DNA of 64,000 nt, from NCBI RefSeq assembly GCF_014838735.1, contig NZ_JABUXQ010000011.1, positions 1 to 64,000 on the forward strand, read 5' to 3'. This DNA comes from Limosilactobacillus portuensis. Its GTDB lineage: Bacteria; Bacillota; Bacilli; Lactobacillales; Lactobacillaceae. A model generated the notes under the pieces. It was not told where the DNA came from, made no database searches, and worked only from the letters and a program-made list of their open reading frames with translations. The translations under genes were made by a program, and so were the position numbers. Position 1 is the first letter of the stretch. The number at the start of each line of letters is the position of its first letter. Shown piece by piece: positions 41,815-50,275 of the stretch.

Positions 41815-42464
41815 TAATTTTGTTCCCCCTTAACACTTAGATATGCCTTTATAGATTCCAATAATCGTTTCAATGTAGTCGCCTTTAATCGCACTGCACT
41901 GTTCCCTAATTGAATATCACAAAAATTTCTTGAATCTTCTTTAATGGCAAGAACACAATTATCTATAGTCGTCAATGGACTATTAAGTGCATTAATCACG
42001 ATAAAATACGTAGGGCCATCTTGAATAACTCCTAACGACAATGAATCTTTAGTTTCTGGTAACTTATTTAGCAATATTACCGTTTTTTCAAGAAATATTT
42101 TCATTGGTACCGGTGTTGAAGATGGATCAGCAAAATCTTTTATATAACGATGTAACTCCATATCCATTTGTCCTATCCATTCTGAATAAGTCTTTAAGAA
42201 CCTAATAATAACTTGATTAATTTCTTTCTCATCAATTGGTCCATGACCAAAGTTTACTTTTTTCGTTCTATAAAAATCTAAATCTGTAAACCTATCAAGA
42301 TTCATGCGTTCTTCTAGGCCAGGTTCATTTTCCTTACCAGTCAATTTATTTAATTGTGCTTGTAAATTATAAAAATGATTTGTTAAGCCATCAAGATAAA
42401 CTAATAACTCATCCTGGCTTTGTACTATAGATTTCTTTTCTGCTTTAGAATATTTATTAAACAT
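41814..42464 (-). CDS. Hypothetical protein, paralog 1 of the duplicated pair
   Basis: 216 aa soluble, helical. Shares an overall scaffold with the protein at 43153: KSRDE/SQDELL, NLQ.QL.KLTGK, KE.NQVI..FL..YS.WI.QM, LEKTVILLNK.PETKDS, and a common C-terminus (FCDIQLGNSAVRLKATTLK, RLLESIKAYL). Function unknown; next to its own membrane partner (42487). Confidence 0.5.
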   Translation of the reverse strand: MFNKYSKAEKKSIVQSQDELLVYLDGLTNHFYNLQAQLNKLTGKENEPGLEERMNLDRFTDLDFYRTKKVNFGHGPIDEKEINQVIIRFLKTYSEWIGQMDMELHRYIKDFADPSSTPVPMKIFLEKTVILLNKLPETKDSLSLGVIQDGPTYFIVINALNSPLTTIDNCVLAIKEDSRNFCDIQLGNSAVRLKATTLKRLLESIKAYLSVKGEQN

Positions 42465-42486
42465 TTTTCTATTTTCTCCTTCTTAT

Positions 42487-42786
42487 TCAATTATCTTTTT
42501 GACTCTGTACTAGTTTCCAAGTAGCCTGCCATAACATAGCCATAAAGAGTGCCATGCAAAAGGGCATTAATGGCTGATAAGCTGCAGGTACAATCATTAC
42601 TGAAAAACAAAAAGAAATACTTCCTAACCAAAAGAAAATATCAATTACTCTTCTCCACCTCAGAATGGATCTACTAATAAAATGCTTATTGTCCTTAGCT
42701 GCTCGTATCTCTTTATCTATTACACCGAGAGAATTTATGTATCTCGTTTCTGCGATGATCATTAATATGAAACCAATAATCCACAT
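42487..42786 (-). CDS. Small membrane protein, partner of paralog 1
   Basis: 99 aa, three hydrophobic stretches (WIIGFILMIIAETRYI, IDIFFWLGSISFCFSVMIV, PLMPFCMALFMAMLWQATWKL). Similar to 43808-44092 (shared ...AVLWHIVWK / AMLWQATWK ending), so the two-gene block was duplicated. Confidence 0.5.
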   Translation of the reverse strand: MWIIGFILMIIAETRYINSLGVIDKEIRAAKDNKHFISRSILRWRRVIDIFFWLGSISFCFSVMIVPAAYQPLMPFCMALFMAMLWQATWKLVQSQKDN

Positions 42787-42809
42787 ATCCTATCTCCTGT
42801 CTAACTTAT

Positions 42810-43127
42810 TTATGGAATTTGAGTTATCCTGATTTCAATTTTTCTAGTTGAACTGTTAGTGCCTATCAAAACTAAGCCAGTATTTATTAGTTCATATTCA
42901 ATCTGTTTTTCATTATTGAAAATAGACTTCTTATTTAACATAAAAGATAGAAATTCTTTATGAGTATTTCCATTAGAGTTTTCAACAAAGAAATTAATGT
43001 TGTTTTTTAAACAATTCATCCAATTTTTTACTGCTTCATGTGTATTATGAAAGCAATTTTCAGTTGTCGTAATTTCTCTATCATCAATACTGCTTTCTCT
43101 AATTTCAACAATATATGATGTCGTCAT
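42810..43127 (-). CDS. Hypothetical 105-aa protein
   Basis: Starts MTTSYIVEIRESSIDDREIT; soluble, beta at both ends (NTGLVLIGTNSSTRKIEIRI). Inserted between the two copies of the duplicated block. Unknown. Confidence 0.45.
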   Translation of the reverse strand: MTTSYIVEIRESSIDDREITTTENCFHNTHEAVKNWMNCLKNNINFFVENSNGNTHKEFLSFMLNKKSIFNNEKQIEYELINTGLVLIGTNSSTRKIEIRITQIP

Positions 43128-43152
43128 TTACAGGTCACTCTTTCTAAATATC

Positions 43153-43782
43153 TTATTTTGAATTTTCAGCTTTGGTTTCTAAATACAAACTTATAGATCT
43201 CAATAGTTGATTTAATGCTTTTGCTTTTAATAACGTTGCACTATTTCCTAATTGAATATCATTAAAATTACTTGTGTCTTCATGAATTGAAAGAACAAGA
43301 TTATCTATTTTTGTTTCCCGTACTGGCAAATTTTCAATTATTACGTAGTACATTGCACCACTCTGATAAATTCCTAATGATAATGATGAATCTCGGGTTT
43401 CAGGAGACTTGTTAATAAACAATACTGTCCTCTCAAGAAAATCTTTTATTGGTAATACTTTTGAAGACGGGCTATCAGAATACTTAATGTATTTTCTTAA
43501 CTCCTTAGTCATTTGGATTATCCAGAGGGAGTAGCTACTTAAAAATTTACTAATGACTTGATTGACTTCTTTTACATTCACCGATTTGTGACCAAGATAT
43601 GGCTCTAATTCAGTAAACATATCAAAATCCATAAGCCTTTCTTGACTAACTGCTTTACCAGTTAATTTAGTTAATTGATCTTGTAAGTTCCAAATACTAC
43701 TTGATAATGTATCAAGCGAAAATAACACTTCGTCTCGACTTTTTGCTATAGCTCTCTTTTTTTCTTCTTTATTACTAAGCAC
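43153..43782 (-). CDS. Hypothetical protein, paralog 2 of the duplicated pair
   Basis: 209 aa; clearly related to 41814-42464 (roughly 45% by eye over most of its length). Both end in the same FNDIQLGNSATLLKAKAL type motif. Divergence shows the duplication is old and both copies are kept, so they may have distinct partners. Confidence 0.5.
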   Translation of the reverse strand: MLSNKEEKKRAIAKSRDEVLFSLDTLSSSIWNLQDQLTKLTGKAVSQERLMDFDMFTELEPYLGHKSVNVKEVNQVISKFLSSYSLWIIQMTKELRKYIKYSDSPSSKVLPIKDFLERTVLFINKSPETRDSSLSLGIYQSGAMYYVIIENLPVRETKIDNLVLSIHEDTSNFNDIQLGNSATLLKAKALNQLLRSISLYLETKAENSK

Positions 43783-43807
43783 GATTCTATTTCTCCCTAC
43801 TATTTGT

Positions 43808-44092
43808 TTATTGACTTTTTATCCGTATTTTCCAAACTATATGCCACAAAACGGCAATAAGAACCGTTACGGAAAGCATAACTAAAGGTTCATATTTAAT
43901 TGGAATTATGAGAACAACAATGACAGCGCTGATACCAGCCAAAATGTTTATATTATTAATTAAGTCTAAAGTTATAATGATTTGCTTATTGAGTAATTGC
44001 TCGTGACATTTTAATAATCTGAGTAGTTTAATAAAAGAAACCTTATTTCCTGCTTCAGCAATTACCTTAAATATAAGGCTAAAAATCCACAT
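43808..44092 (-). CDS. Small membrane protein, partner of paralog 2
   Basis: 94 aa with membrane segments at WIFSLIFKVIAEAG, NILAGISAVIVVLIIPI and PLVMLSVTVLIAVLWHIVW. Follows 44107 by 14 nt. Confidence 0.45.
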   Translation of the reverse strand: MWIFSLIFKVIAEAGNKVSFIKLLRLLKCHEQLLNKQIIITLDLINNINILAGISAVIVVLIIPIKYEPLVMLSVTVLIAVLWHIVWKIRIKSQ

Positions 44093-44106
44093 ACCTTACT
44101 CCACCT

Positions 44107-44382
44107 TTATTTGTTCCAGCCTTTTATCTTTCCAATTGCCAAATATAGTGGTTTATCTAAATTACCAATGGAATGATAAGCTTTTAGCACTGCTTCTCTT
44201 TTTTCATACATAATTCCTGGATCAGTTGCATCTTCAACACCCTCATCTATTTCTTCCCAAATATTTAGAATTGATAGTGGATACTCAATACTTTTCATCG
44301 GTGTTCCAAAGTTTATGAAGAAATTATATAAAATCTGTTCTTGATCATTAAGACTTGAATAAAGGCTCGAATGCATAGACAT
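44107..44382 (-). CDS. Hypothetical 91-aa protein
   Basis: MSMHSSLYSSLNDQEQILYN start; soluble. Two to three conserved-looking Pro/Trp positions (SILNIWEEIDEGVEDATD; LYLAIGKIKGWN). 7 nt after the gene at 44390. Unknown. Confidence 0.45.
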   Translation of the reverse strand: MSMHSSLYSSLNDQEQILYNFFINFGTPMKSIEYPLSILNIWEEIDEGVEDATDPGIMYEKREAVLKAYHSIGNLDKPLYLAIGKIKGWNK

Positions 44383-44389
44383 CAGCTCC

Positions 44390-44680
44390 TTAAATTCTTT
44401 CCTCTGCTGGGGTATTAACTAGTTTTCCAATAATTACAAGTACTTTCTGTAGCTCCTGCCATGCTGATTTGCCAATTTGATTACTCTCCTCAAAGGGAAA
44501 GGTAAATAAGGTCATAGCGTGCCCATTGTGATAAGTGCAATCAAAGTTAAGAACAATGAAATTACTTGCTTTTTCAATAATCGTTAAGTGAGGATTACTG
44601 CCGTTATGATCTTCAACCGTAAGCAGTGCTCTCCAATATTTCGTTTTGTCTATCTCGTCGATTGCTTCATTAATTTTCAT
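44390..44680 (-). CDS. Hypothetical 96-aa protein
   Basis: Mixed alpha/beta (YWRALLTVEDHNGSNPHLT, ASNFIVLNFDCTYHNG). In the same minus-strand operon. Unknown. Confidence 0.45.
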   Translation of the reverse strand: MKINEAIDEIDKTKYWRALLTVEDHNGSNPHLTIIEKASNFIVLNFDCTYHNGHAMTLFTFPFEESNQIGKSAWQELQKVLVIIGKLVNTPAEERI

Positions 44681-44692
44681 TTTTTCCTCCGT

Positions 44693-45037
44693 TTAGTGAA
44701 AAACATGGCCAATTATCTTTAGGTCCTTAGCCGAATACTGATAAACCGGAACAAATTTTCCATGATCAAAGTAAACTGGTCTCTCGTCACTGTTTAACCC
44801 TTTAATCTGCACAATATCGCCTTCATAGATTGGCTTACCAACGCAATCATGAACTCCGGTATATTGCATCAGTTCATGACTCTTGCGAGCTCCTACCCAA
44901 TTTTCAGTATCGTCAGATGGTTCAAAGTCAAAGACCGTTGAAGTATCACCATCTACCCGATGAGAATAAGAAAAATCTATCTGTAACTGATCAAATTTTC
45001 TAAATTTAATAACCTTCAAATTAAATTCCCTCCTCAT
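44693..45037 (-). CDS. YopX-like protein
   Basis: 114 aa. The segment LMQYTGVHDCVGKPIYEGDIV followed by a short loop and IGHVFH matches the YopX family of phage and mobile-element proteins, which has no known function. Supports phage/integrative-element ancestry of this operon. Confidence 0.8.
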   Translation of the reverse strand: MRREFNLKVIKFRKFDQLQIDFSYSHRVDGDTSTVFDFEPSDDTENWVGARKSHELMQYTGVHDCVGKPIYEGDIVQIKGLNSDERPVYFDHGKFVPVYQYSAKDLKIIGHVFH

Positions 45038-45046
45038 TTATTTTTA

Positions 45047-45262
45047 TTAGGGACTAGTTAATGGCTGACAAAAGCCAATTATCATGACAATAAACGCAAG
45101 AATACCAACTAAGATAATCAAGAATTTAACTACTTGGTAACCCAAGATATTCTTGCGTTCATCATCAACTGAGGTTCCTTCACTGCCCCAGTTCCCTTTA
45201 ATTTGCTTTTTTAAGTCTCTGTGTCGTTGAACTTCCCTACTTGGTCGTGAATGGATAATCAT
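45047..45262 (-). CDS. Small membrane protein
   Basis: 71 aa: basic soluble N-terminus (RPSREVQRHRDLKKQIKGNW) and one membrane helix (VVKFLIILVGILAFIVMIIGF). Operon member, unknown. Confidence 0.5.
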   Translation of the reverse strand: MIIHSRPSREVQRHRDLKKQIKGNWGSEGTSVDDERKNILGYQVVKFLIILVGILAFIVMIIGFCQPLTSP

Positions 45263-45274
45263 TAGCTTGCCCTC

Positions 45275-45682
45275 CTAAGTTTTACGGTGACCAATGACAC
45301 TACCATTGTTTTCAGCTAAGTGAAGCTCAGCTAATTTAATAATTTCGGCATCAGTCACTCGTCCAGGAAGTCGCTTAACTAAATCAATCATCTTTAACGG
45401 CATACCATTATCCTGACGAAGAGAATTAAAATAAGTCCCCATGCTTTCTTCTGAAATACCAGCCAAATGATGATAGATCCTTGGTTCTACACTAACTACT
45501 CGAATTAATCCTTTAGGATCACTGCAGACCGCTAAAAAGCTTTGTCGATCTTGCTTGCTTTTCGCTCGCTTGGTTATCTCCATTGCTTGGTAGAAATCAG
45601 GTTGTTTACTCTTTTCGAGGAGGAAGAATAAATCATGTTCTTCCAAGCCATCTGCATTCACAAATTTACCTTTGACAAACAT
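45275..45682 (-). CDS. Hypothetical 135-aa protein
   Basis: Starts MFVKGKFVNADGLEEHDLF; helical C-terminus (LKMIDLVKRLPGRVTDAEII). Directly follows (2 nt) the DUF3102-like gene. Unknown. Confidence 0.5.
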   Translation of the reverse strand: MFVKGKFVNADGLEEHDLFFLLEKSKQPDFYQAMEITKRAKSKQDRQSFLAVCSDPKGLIRVVSVEPRIYHHLAGISEESMGTYFNSLRQDNGMPLKMIDLVKRLPGRVTDAEIIKLAELHLAENNGSVIGHRKT

Positions 45683-45684
45683 TC

Positions 45685-46875
45685 TTACCCTCTTTTCCTC
45701 AGATCATCATTAAAGTTGCCCTTAACAACGTTTCCTGAGCCAGCTTTCACTTTCTTTCCTACTTCAGCACGAAGCTGCTTTGATTTGTTTTCTAGCAAGT
45801 CCGCCACATCTAATAGCCCAGCTTGGCTCAACTCTTCGTGAGATAAGAGCTGAACATCAGAAGATAACTCCTGAACATCCAATTGGTGTTTGATTGCCTG
45901 TTTCCACTGTGAAGTGATGGAAACCACTTTTTGGTATGACTTTCGATGAGTTTCATGTTGATCCTTCTTGGAAACCATTTGCTCATTTATTGAGTTAATC
46001 TGCTTAGCTAACGCTTCATTTTGTTTTTGAAGCTTGTTAATTAGCCGTTCATATTCAGCAACATCATCTTCATTAGGGGCATTGCTAATTGCTAACTTCA
46101 GCTCCTCAATCTGCTTTTCCTTAGCGGCTAACTTACTCCGACTTTGTTGTACTTCATCAGCTAATTCGTCATAGTCATCAGGTGGAACAATTACTGCTTC
46201 AGGCTGATTCTTCTGCTCTTCTTCGAGCTGCAATTCCAGGTGATGCCGTTGACTATTAGCATCATCTAATTGAGTAGCTAAATCGGCTCGTTGCCCTTCA
46301 GAATTAGCTAATTGATTGCTTAATCGCTGGTTTTCGGCTTGTAGTGACTTAATTTTTTCGTCTTGATCTTGCTGTGTCTTGCGGTTCTTGGAGATATCGT
46401 TCAGCATTTTTTGCCAGATTGGACTCTCTCGAACTTCTTCACTGGTGTGTAGCAAAATTTCTTCTTTTTCTGGTTCAAGATTACCTGTTCCAATTTTTTC
46501 TTGGACCTTTTGCGGCAAACTCATGAAATTCTCTAGCATAAGCTCTTCATCAGGAGCATTCTTCGCTTTGATTCTGAAGTAACCGTTAGCTACATTGATA
46601 GCTCGGTAAGCAGCTGAACGAGATAAATTATGAGCATTAACCCATTTTTCAAAGGTGATTCCATCACGAACCCCTGGTCGTTTAACTAAGTCACGAACCT
46701 GACGTAATAACTCCCCAAACTTAATTGCAAAATCACGCTCATAGTCTCCCCATTGTGCTTCGATCTTCAGGAAATCATTGCGATCCTGAGCAGATAAGCG
46801 ATTATAAAAATTATCAAGTGGTTCTGAAAGCTCTTTGTGTTCAGCGTTATCAACTGGTACTTGATTCTTCTTCAT
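45685..46875 (-). CDS. DUF3102-like coiled-coil protein
   Basis: 396 aa. N-terminal 115 residues (WGDYERDFAIKFGELLRQVR, HNLSRSAAYRAINVANGYF) match the DUF3102-type HTH-like module found on phages and integrative elements; the rest is long coiled coil (SLQAENQRLSNQLANSEGQR ... LEEEQKNQPEAVIVPPDDYD). Possibly a partition or segregation-related DNA-binding protein. Overlaps the upstream gene by 26 nt. Confidence 0.7.
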   Translation of the reverse strand: MKKNQVPVDNAEHKELSEPLDNFYNRLSAQDRNDFLKIEAQWGDYERDFAIKFGELLRQVRDLVKRPGVRDGITFEKWVNAHNLSRSAAYRAINVANGYFRIKAKNAPDEELMLENFMSLPQKVQEKIGTGNLEPEKEEILLHTSEEVRESPIWQKMLNDISKNRKTQQDQDEKIKSLQAENQRLSNQLANSEGQRADLATQLDDANSQRHHLELQLEEEQKNQPEAVIVPPDDYDELADEVQQSRSKLAAKEKQIEELKLAISNAPNEDDVAEYERLINKLQKQNEALAKQINSINEQMVSKKDQHETHRKSYQKVVSITSQWKQAIKHQLDVQELSSDVQLLSHEELSQAGLLDVADLLENKSKQLRAEVGKKVKAGSGNVVKGNFNDDLRKRG

Positions 46876-47200
46876 TTCGATCCCCCCTCGTATCGTCCAA
46901 ATAAGTCAAACAGTGTTTCTGCATAAATTTCTGCCAAGCTTTGTTCCCTCGTCGACTAAGTTTCTTGGGTTGCAACTGACTATCAGGCGCTTTATTAAAC
47001 CGTGGTATCCAGTCATAGTTAAATCGCTCAACAATCACGATCGACTGCCACCTTGGACCGTATAGTGTCTGTCCTTCGTACTTCCAAGTTGAACCTGGAG
47101 CCATTCGCTGAAAGGTGCTTGCTGACGGAATGATCAAGTAATACGGCTTCTTGTTTACATGCTTAGCGTGAACAAAATAGAATTTAACTACTGGTACCAT
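46850..47200 (-). CDS. Hypothetical 116-aa protein
   Basis: MVPVVKFYFVHAKHVNKKPY start; Trp/Tyr-rich (STWKYEGQTLYGPRWQSIVI, FNYDWIPRFNK), basic end. Overlaps 45685 gene. Unknown. Confidence 0.5.
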   Translation of the reverse strand: MVPVVKFYFVHAKHVNKKPYYLIIPSASTFQRMAPGSTWKYEGQTLYGPRWQSIVIVERFNYDWIPRFNKAPDSQLQPKKLSRRGNKAWQKFMQKHCLTYLDDTRGDRNEEESSTS

Positions 47201-47202
47201 CT

Positions 47203-47454
47203 TTATTGCGTTCCTTGGCTTATATTTGTTGTAAAGAAAGCATCTAACTTAGACCAAATGAATTTCTGTAAGTCGACTTCTGGTAAGCCACCATTAAACT
47301 CACATTGCGCTAATTTGCTTGCTTTAACCGGAACAAACAAAAATGGTTTCCCATAGTTAAAAGATAACCGGCCAATGTAAATATATTGGTCATCAGCCGA
47401 AACAATTAATTTGTTATTTTTCTTAAGTGCTTTAACTAGCTCGTTGGTCGTCAT
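47203..47454 (-). CDS. Hypothetical 83-aa protein
   Basis: From ATG 47454 (MTTNELVKALKKNNKLIVSA); beta-rich middle (DQYIYIGRLSFNYGKPFLFV). Start lies inside the preceding small gene (23-nt overlap). Unknown. Confidence 0.5.
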   Translation of the reverse strand: MTTNELVKALKKNNKLIVSADDQYIYIGRLSFNYGKPFLFVPVKASKLAQCEFNGGLPEVDLQKFIWSKLDAFFTTNISQGTQ

Positions 47455-47566
47455 TATGCTGTTTCTCATTCCTTTCATCCTTGCGATTAACTAAAAAGAG
47501 TCCACAACAGATATATCCGCCCAAAAATGATAGCGAGATGATTGCATATAAGCCCAACCACATCAT
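47432..47566 (-). CDS. 44-aa single-pass membrane protein
   Basis: Starts ATGATG 47566 overlapping the stop of the upstream gene (ATGA), helix MMWLGLYAIISLSFLGGYIC, then a polar tail (NRKDERNEKQHNDDQRAS). Coupling to its neighbours on both sides supports a real gene. Confidence 0.55.
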   Translation of the reverse strand: MMWLGLYAIISLSFLGGYICCGLFLVNRKDERNEKQHNDDQRAS

Positions 47567-47823
47567 TTGGCTTCACTCTCCTTTTTAAAAATATCCAGCC
47601 ATTCATCTTTAGCCGGCAAAATAAACGTGCAGTCATTGCCGTAGATCTTGATTTCTCGATGTTTGCCTTGTCCATAAGCAATCAAGATAATTGCCTGATG
47701 ATCAGTAAGCGGCTGAACAAGCGTGAAATTATCACGTTTAATATCAAAGTGATTCTCCTTAGCTAATCTTTTTGCAACAGCAATAAGTCTGCTATTAGCC
47801 TGATCTAAACTAATCTCTTTCAT
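47563..47823 (-). CDS. Hypothetical 86-aa protein
   Basis: MKEISLDQANSRLIAVAKRLA start, ends IFKKESEAK; ATG overlaps the stop of the DnaD-like gene by 4 nt. Unknown. Confidence 0.5.
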   Translation of the reverse strand: MKEISLDQANSRLIAVAKRLAKENHFDIKRDNFTLVQPLTDHQAIILIAYGQGKHREIKIYGNDCTFILPAKDEWLDIFKKESEAK

Positions 47824-48815
47824 GTGGTACTTCCTCCTGCTAGTTTTTTTGCTTTATATTCTGCTAGTCGTTTGTGAAGCGCTGCTAAGTCCTGAGGACT
47901 CGTTTTTTTTAGCTCAGCCGGAGTCGGGTCCTTATAAAGCCAATCGGGAGTGTGTTCAATTACCTTTCGCTTCTTGTAAGTAGGTGTTGCTTTTTTTTTC
48001 GTTTCTGGTTTAGTTACACCTTGAGTTAAGCAACGATTCAAAATCGAATTTAAGAATCCCCACGATGGGTGATCGTATCGGGTCTCCCGTTTGGCAACGC
48101 TAATTGCGTATAAAACAACTTCTTTGCCTAATTTGTGAACGTAAAAAGCTAATTGCGCCCGGTCTGCAGGGGTTAGTTTTATGCCGACTTCAACCGCTTT
48201 GGCGTAACAAGTCTGGGTTAGCGGATCAAGCTCATCTTTGCTAGATGTGCTCTTAGTACCAGTATCAGGCGCTCCTGAATCATCTTTGCTAGACGGTTCA
48301 GCAACAGTTGGCACTGTTGGCTTATTTTTACCAGTTCTTTGCGAGGACTGATTAAGATTGTCTTTGTCTGCAGTATCCGCTTGTGTGGCAGTCTTCACGT
48401 TATTTTGCCGATAATTGCTAAATACCTTTGCTAGGTAGGAGCCAGCACTGCTTGCTCGCTCCACTTTCCATTTAGCGTAATTAAAGGCGTGTAGAACAAC
48501 GTCAAGGCCAAACTCAGATACCCATTGACTTATTTGCTTTTCAACGAACGCAGAAGGCTTACCCCAGATATCGTTCCAAAGATTATATGCTTTAGAGATG
48601 CCTTCGGGGTCATCAAGAGAATGTTCCGACTGATTCTTTGCAAGAATTTTTTCGTCGGTCAGCGACGCTTTGCTAGCATGCTTACTACTACTTACTGAGT
48701 AATTAGTGCTATGAGTAATTAGTAGTGGGACGTTTACCAACATTGGAAAACGTGACATAGGTTTTTGGTAAATTAAGCCTATGTTTGGAAAACGTGACAT
48801 AGGTTTTTGAGTCAA
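47820..48815 (-). CDS. DnaD-like replication protein, downstream part
   Basis: About 300 residues after the repeat region. Two DnaD/DnaB2-like helical modules: ISKAYNLWNDIWGKPSAFV ... FGLDVVLHAFNYAKWKVERA and TQTCYAKAVEVGIKLTPADRAQ ... HPSWGFLNSILNRCL, which are the kind used by phage and plasmid initiators to load helicase. Probably originally one gene with 48709-49227: the frames differ only by one base inside the 42-bp repeats. As an independent gene it would need TTG 48815, which has no clear ribosome site. Confidence 0.65.
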   Translation of the reverse strand: MTQKPMSRFPNIGLIYQKPMSRFPMLVNVPLLITHSTNYSVSSSKHASKASLTDEKILAKNQSEHSLDDPEGISKAYNLWNDIWGKPSAFVEKQISQWVSEFGLDVVLHAFNYAKWKVERASSAGSYLAKVFSNYRQNNVKTATQADTADKDNLNQSSQRTGKNKPTVPTVAEPSSKDDSGAPDTGTKSTSSKDELDPLTQTCYAKAVEVGIKLTPADRAQLAFYVHKLGKEVVLYAISVAKRETRYDHPSWGFLNSILNRCLTQGVTKPETKKKATPTYKKRKVIEHTPDWLYKDPTPAELKKTSPQDLAALHKRLAEYKAKKLAGGSTT

Positions 48816-49227
48816 AATAAGCCAATGTTACAAAATCAAACATAGGTTTTTGAACCCATAACCAATAATTATTAATTTGACTTTTCTCGGAAGATTTTCT
48901 CTGCTTTTTTGCTTTAACAGAATTATCACCAAGGGTTCCGGTATCATCTAATATCCAGTCACCCGATGTTAACTGTCCTTTTTCATTACGTACTCGGCTT
49001 CGTTTTAGATAGCCATATTTTTCAAGCTGATTTAATGCTTTTCGTAGTTTGGTTCTTCCAGAAGCCGACCGTCCAACAATATCAATCTCATTAAATGACC
49101 AATCATCAGGTAGGTGCCATAAAAGTTGAAAAGTTCCCATGGCTTCCAATTCCAATCTTCGATCATCATATGGAACATTACTTACAGTTGAGTAACCTTG
49201 ATGTTTTCGATGCTTAATCCTTGCCAT
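48709..49227 (-). CDS. Replication-type HTH protein, upstream part
   Basis: 172 aa from ATG 49227 (AGGTG 7 nt upstream). N-terminal winged-helix-like region: GYSTVSNVPYDDRRLELEAM, GTFQLLWHLPDDWSFNEIDI, GRTKLRKALNQLEKYGYLKR, typical of initiator/DnaD N-terminal domains. Ends by reading the 42-bp repeats in the wrong frame (KTYVTFS). With one base removed it fuses to the DnaD-like part to give about 470 residues. Confidence 0.65.
   Translation of the reverse strand: MARIKHRKHQGYSTVSNVPYDDRRLELEAMGTFQLLWHLPDDWSFNEIDIVGRSASGRTKLRKALNQLEKYGYLKRSRVRNEKGQLTSGDWILDDTGTLGDNSVKAKKQRKSSEKSQINNYWLWVQKPMFDFVTLAYFDSKTYVTFSKHRLNLPKTYVTFSNVGKRPTTNYS
48739..48852. repeat. Iteron-like 42-bp repeats inside the replication gene
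   Basis: Three units with core GTGACATAGGTTTTT (plus) or its variant: CATAG at 48756, 48798 and 48841, periods 42 and 43. Units also carry CCTATGTT / AACATAGG inverted elements. The 43-nt step accounts exactly for the frame change. Repeats inside an initiator gene are typical of a replication origin. Confidence 0.65.
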
Positions 49228-49236
49228 AAGTTGCAC

Positions 49237-49512
49237 CTACTTTATTGGACATAATTTCCAAGCAGAATTAGCCTGAGAGTTAGTAATTAGATGGTGTTGT
49301 TCTAATTCACTAAGTACTTTTAAGTTATGCTCAGGGGTATCACTCGACCTGTTATTAACATCTTCTACACTAAATTCTGTTTGTTTTCGACAAAGTAAAA
49401 AGTTATATAAACCAATTGCATCAAGGGTTAGTCCTTCTTCAAACACTCGATTTGGAATTCGTGTATGATTCGTACTAACTGATTTATGCTTAATCTTTAT
49501 AATTCTTGGCAC
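49237..49512 (-). CDS. Hypothetical winged-helix-like protein
   Basis: 91 aa from GTG 49512 (AGGAG 7 nt upstream): FEEGLTLDAIGLYNFLLCRK, VLSELEQHHLITNSQANSAW. N-terminal half of a replication-initiator-like HTH; runs into the gene at 49227 with a 10-nt gap. May cooperate with that gene. Confidence 0.55.
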   Translation of the reverse strand: MPRIIKIKHKSVSTNHTRIPNRVFEEGLTLDAIGLYNFLLCRKQTEFSVEDVNNRSSDTPEHNLKVLSELEQHHLITNSQANSAWKLCPIK

Positions 49513-49547
49513 GTTATCACTCCTCATATATACCTAGTATTTTTCAA

Positions 49548-49712
49548 TCATTTCTTATCAAATAAAAAGCTGTTCTTTTCCCGAAAGGTCCGAATATAAT
49601 CAATACAGCTATCAGTAACAATGCTGTTAACCGATTTACCAGTAACCTTGCTGATTTCTTCTAGCATTCCCTTAATATTCTTGGGGAAGGCAATTCCTGT
49701 TTTATGCTTCAT
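49548..49712 (-). CDS. RHH protein, 54 aa
   Basis: ATG 49712 with AAGGAG upstream. MKHKTGIAFPKNIKGMLEEI, SKVTGKSVNSIVTDSCIDYI: beta strand plus two helices of a CopG/Arc-like repressor. First of a cluster of such genes. Confidence 0.65.
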   Translation of the reverse strand: MKHKTGIAFPKNIKGMLEEISKVTGKSVNSIVTDSCIDYIRTFREKNSFLFDKK

Positions 49713-49848
49713 TTTCTAGATCTCCTTATACATGACTACCATTGGATGCTTTAAATATAGTTCAGACCGCCATTGGTAGTCAATACAGAAATAGAGTGTT
49801 TTGATAGTATAAATGTGGCTTATCACTATCAAAAAGAGGTTATTAATA

Positions 49849-50181
49849 ATGCGCTCTCGACCAACAACAGTTAGATTACCCAGTAAATTAGACGATCAAA
49901 TAACTCAACTTGGTTCTGAATTAGGATTTACTAAAACGGAACTAATTAAGGCTGCCTTATTGCGCCAAATAGCAACAAATAATTTATCTAATTTTGAAGA
50001 AATTAAAATTGGAAGTGGCGATTTCAAACGGACTGGAATTCGTTTTAACAGCACTTTTAAGCAACTTCTACAGCAACAAGCTAAAAGTCGAGGAGTATCC
50101 GTTAATTCCCTGATAATTTACGCCACGAATAAAACTTACGAATACTATTCAAAACTGCTAGCAGAACTAGGTTTGAAATAG
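49849..50181 (+). CDS. RHH protein, plus strand (pair 1)
   Basis: 110 aa from ATG 49849 (AGAGG 8 nt upstream). Looks like two RHH-like units: PTTVRLPSKLDDQITQLGSE, LGFTKTELIKAALLRQIAT and a second KRTGIRFNSTFKQLLQQQAK, SRGVSVNSLIIYATNK. Its 3' end overlaps the convergent gene 50102-50266 by 80 nt. Confidence 0.7.
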   Translation: MRSRPTTVRLPSKLDDQITQLGSELGFTKTELIKAALLRQIATNNLSNFEEIKIGSGDFKRTGIRFNSTFKQLLQQQAKSRGVSVNSLIIYATNKTYEYYSKLLAELGLK

Positions 50182-50266
50182 TTATTCCAGTTACATCTGA
50201 AATCTTTTTAAGCGCTTCGTTTACCTCTGTTGGTAGACGAAGCGTTGTTTTATTTTGTTTACTCAT
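50102..50266 (-). CDS. RHH protein, minus strand (pair 1)
   Basis: 54 aa from ATG 50266 (AGGAG 6 nt upstream). MSKQNKTTLRLPTEVNEALK, KISDVTGITISNLVLLAVLN. Convergent and 80-nt overlapping with 49849-50181, so full-length transcripts would be complementary at their ends. Confidence 0.65.
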   Translation of the reverse strand: MSKQNKTTLRLPTEVNEALKKISDVTGITISNLVLLAVLNSIRKFYSWRKLSGN

Positions 50267-50275
50267 AGCAATCTC

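Noticed and set aside
47487-47681. 64-codon minus-strand ORF
   Set aside because: Overlaps two better supported genes in another frame; the 44-aa membrane gene at 47432 fits the operon.
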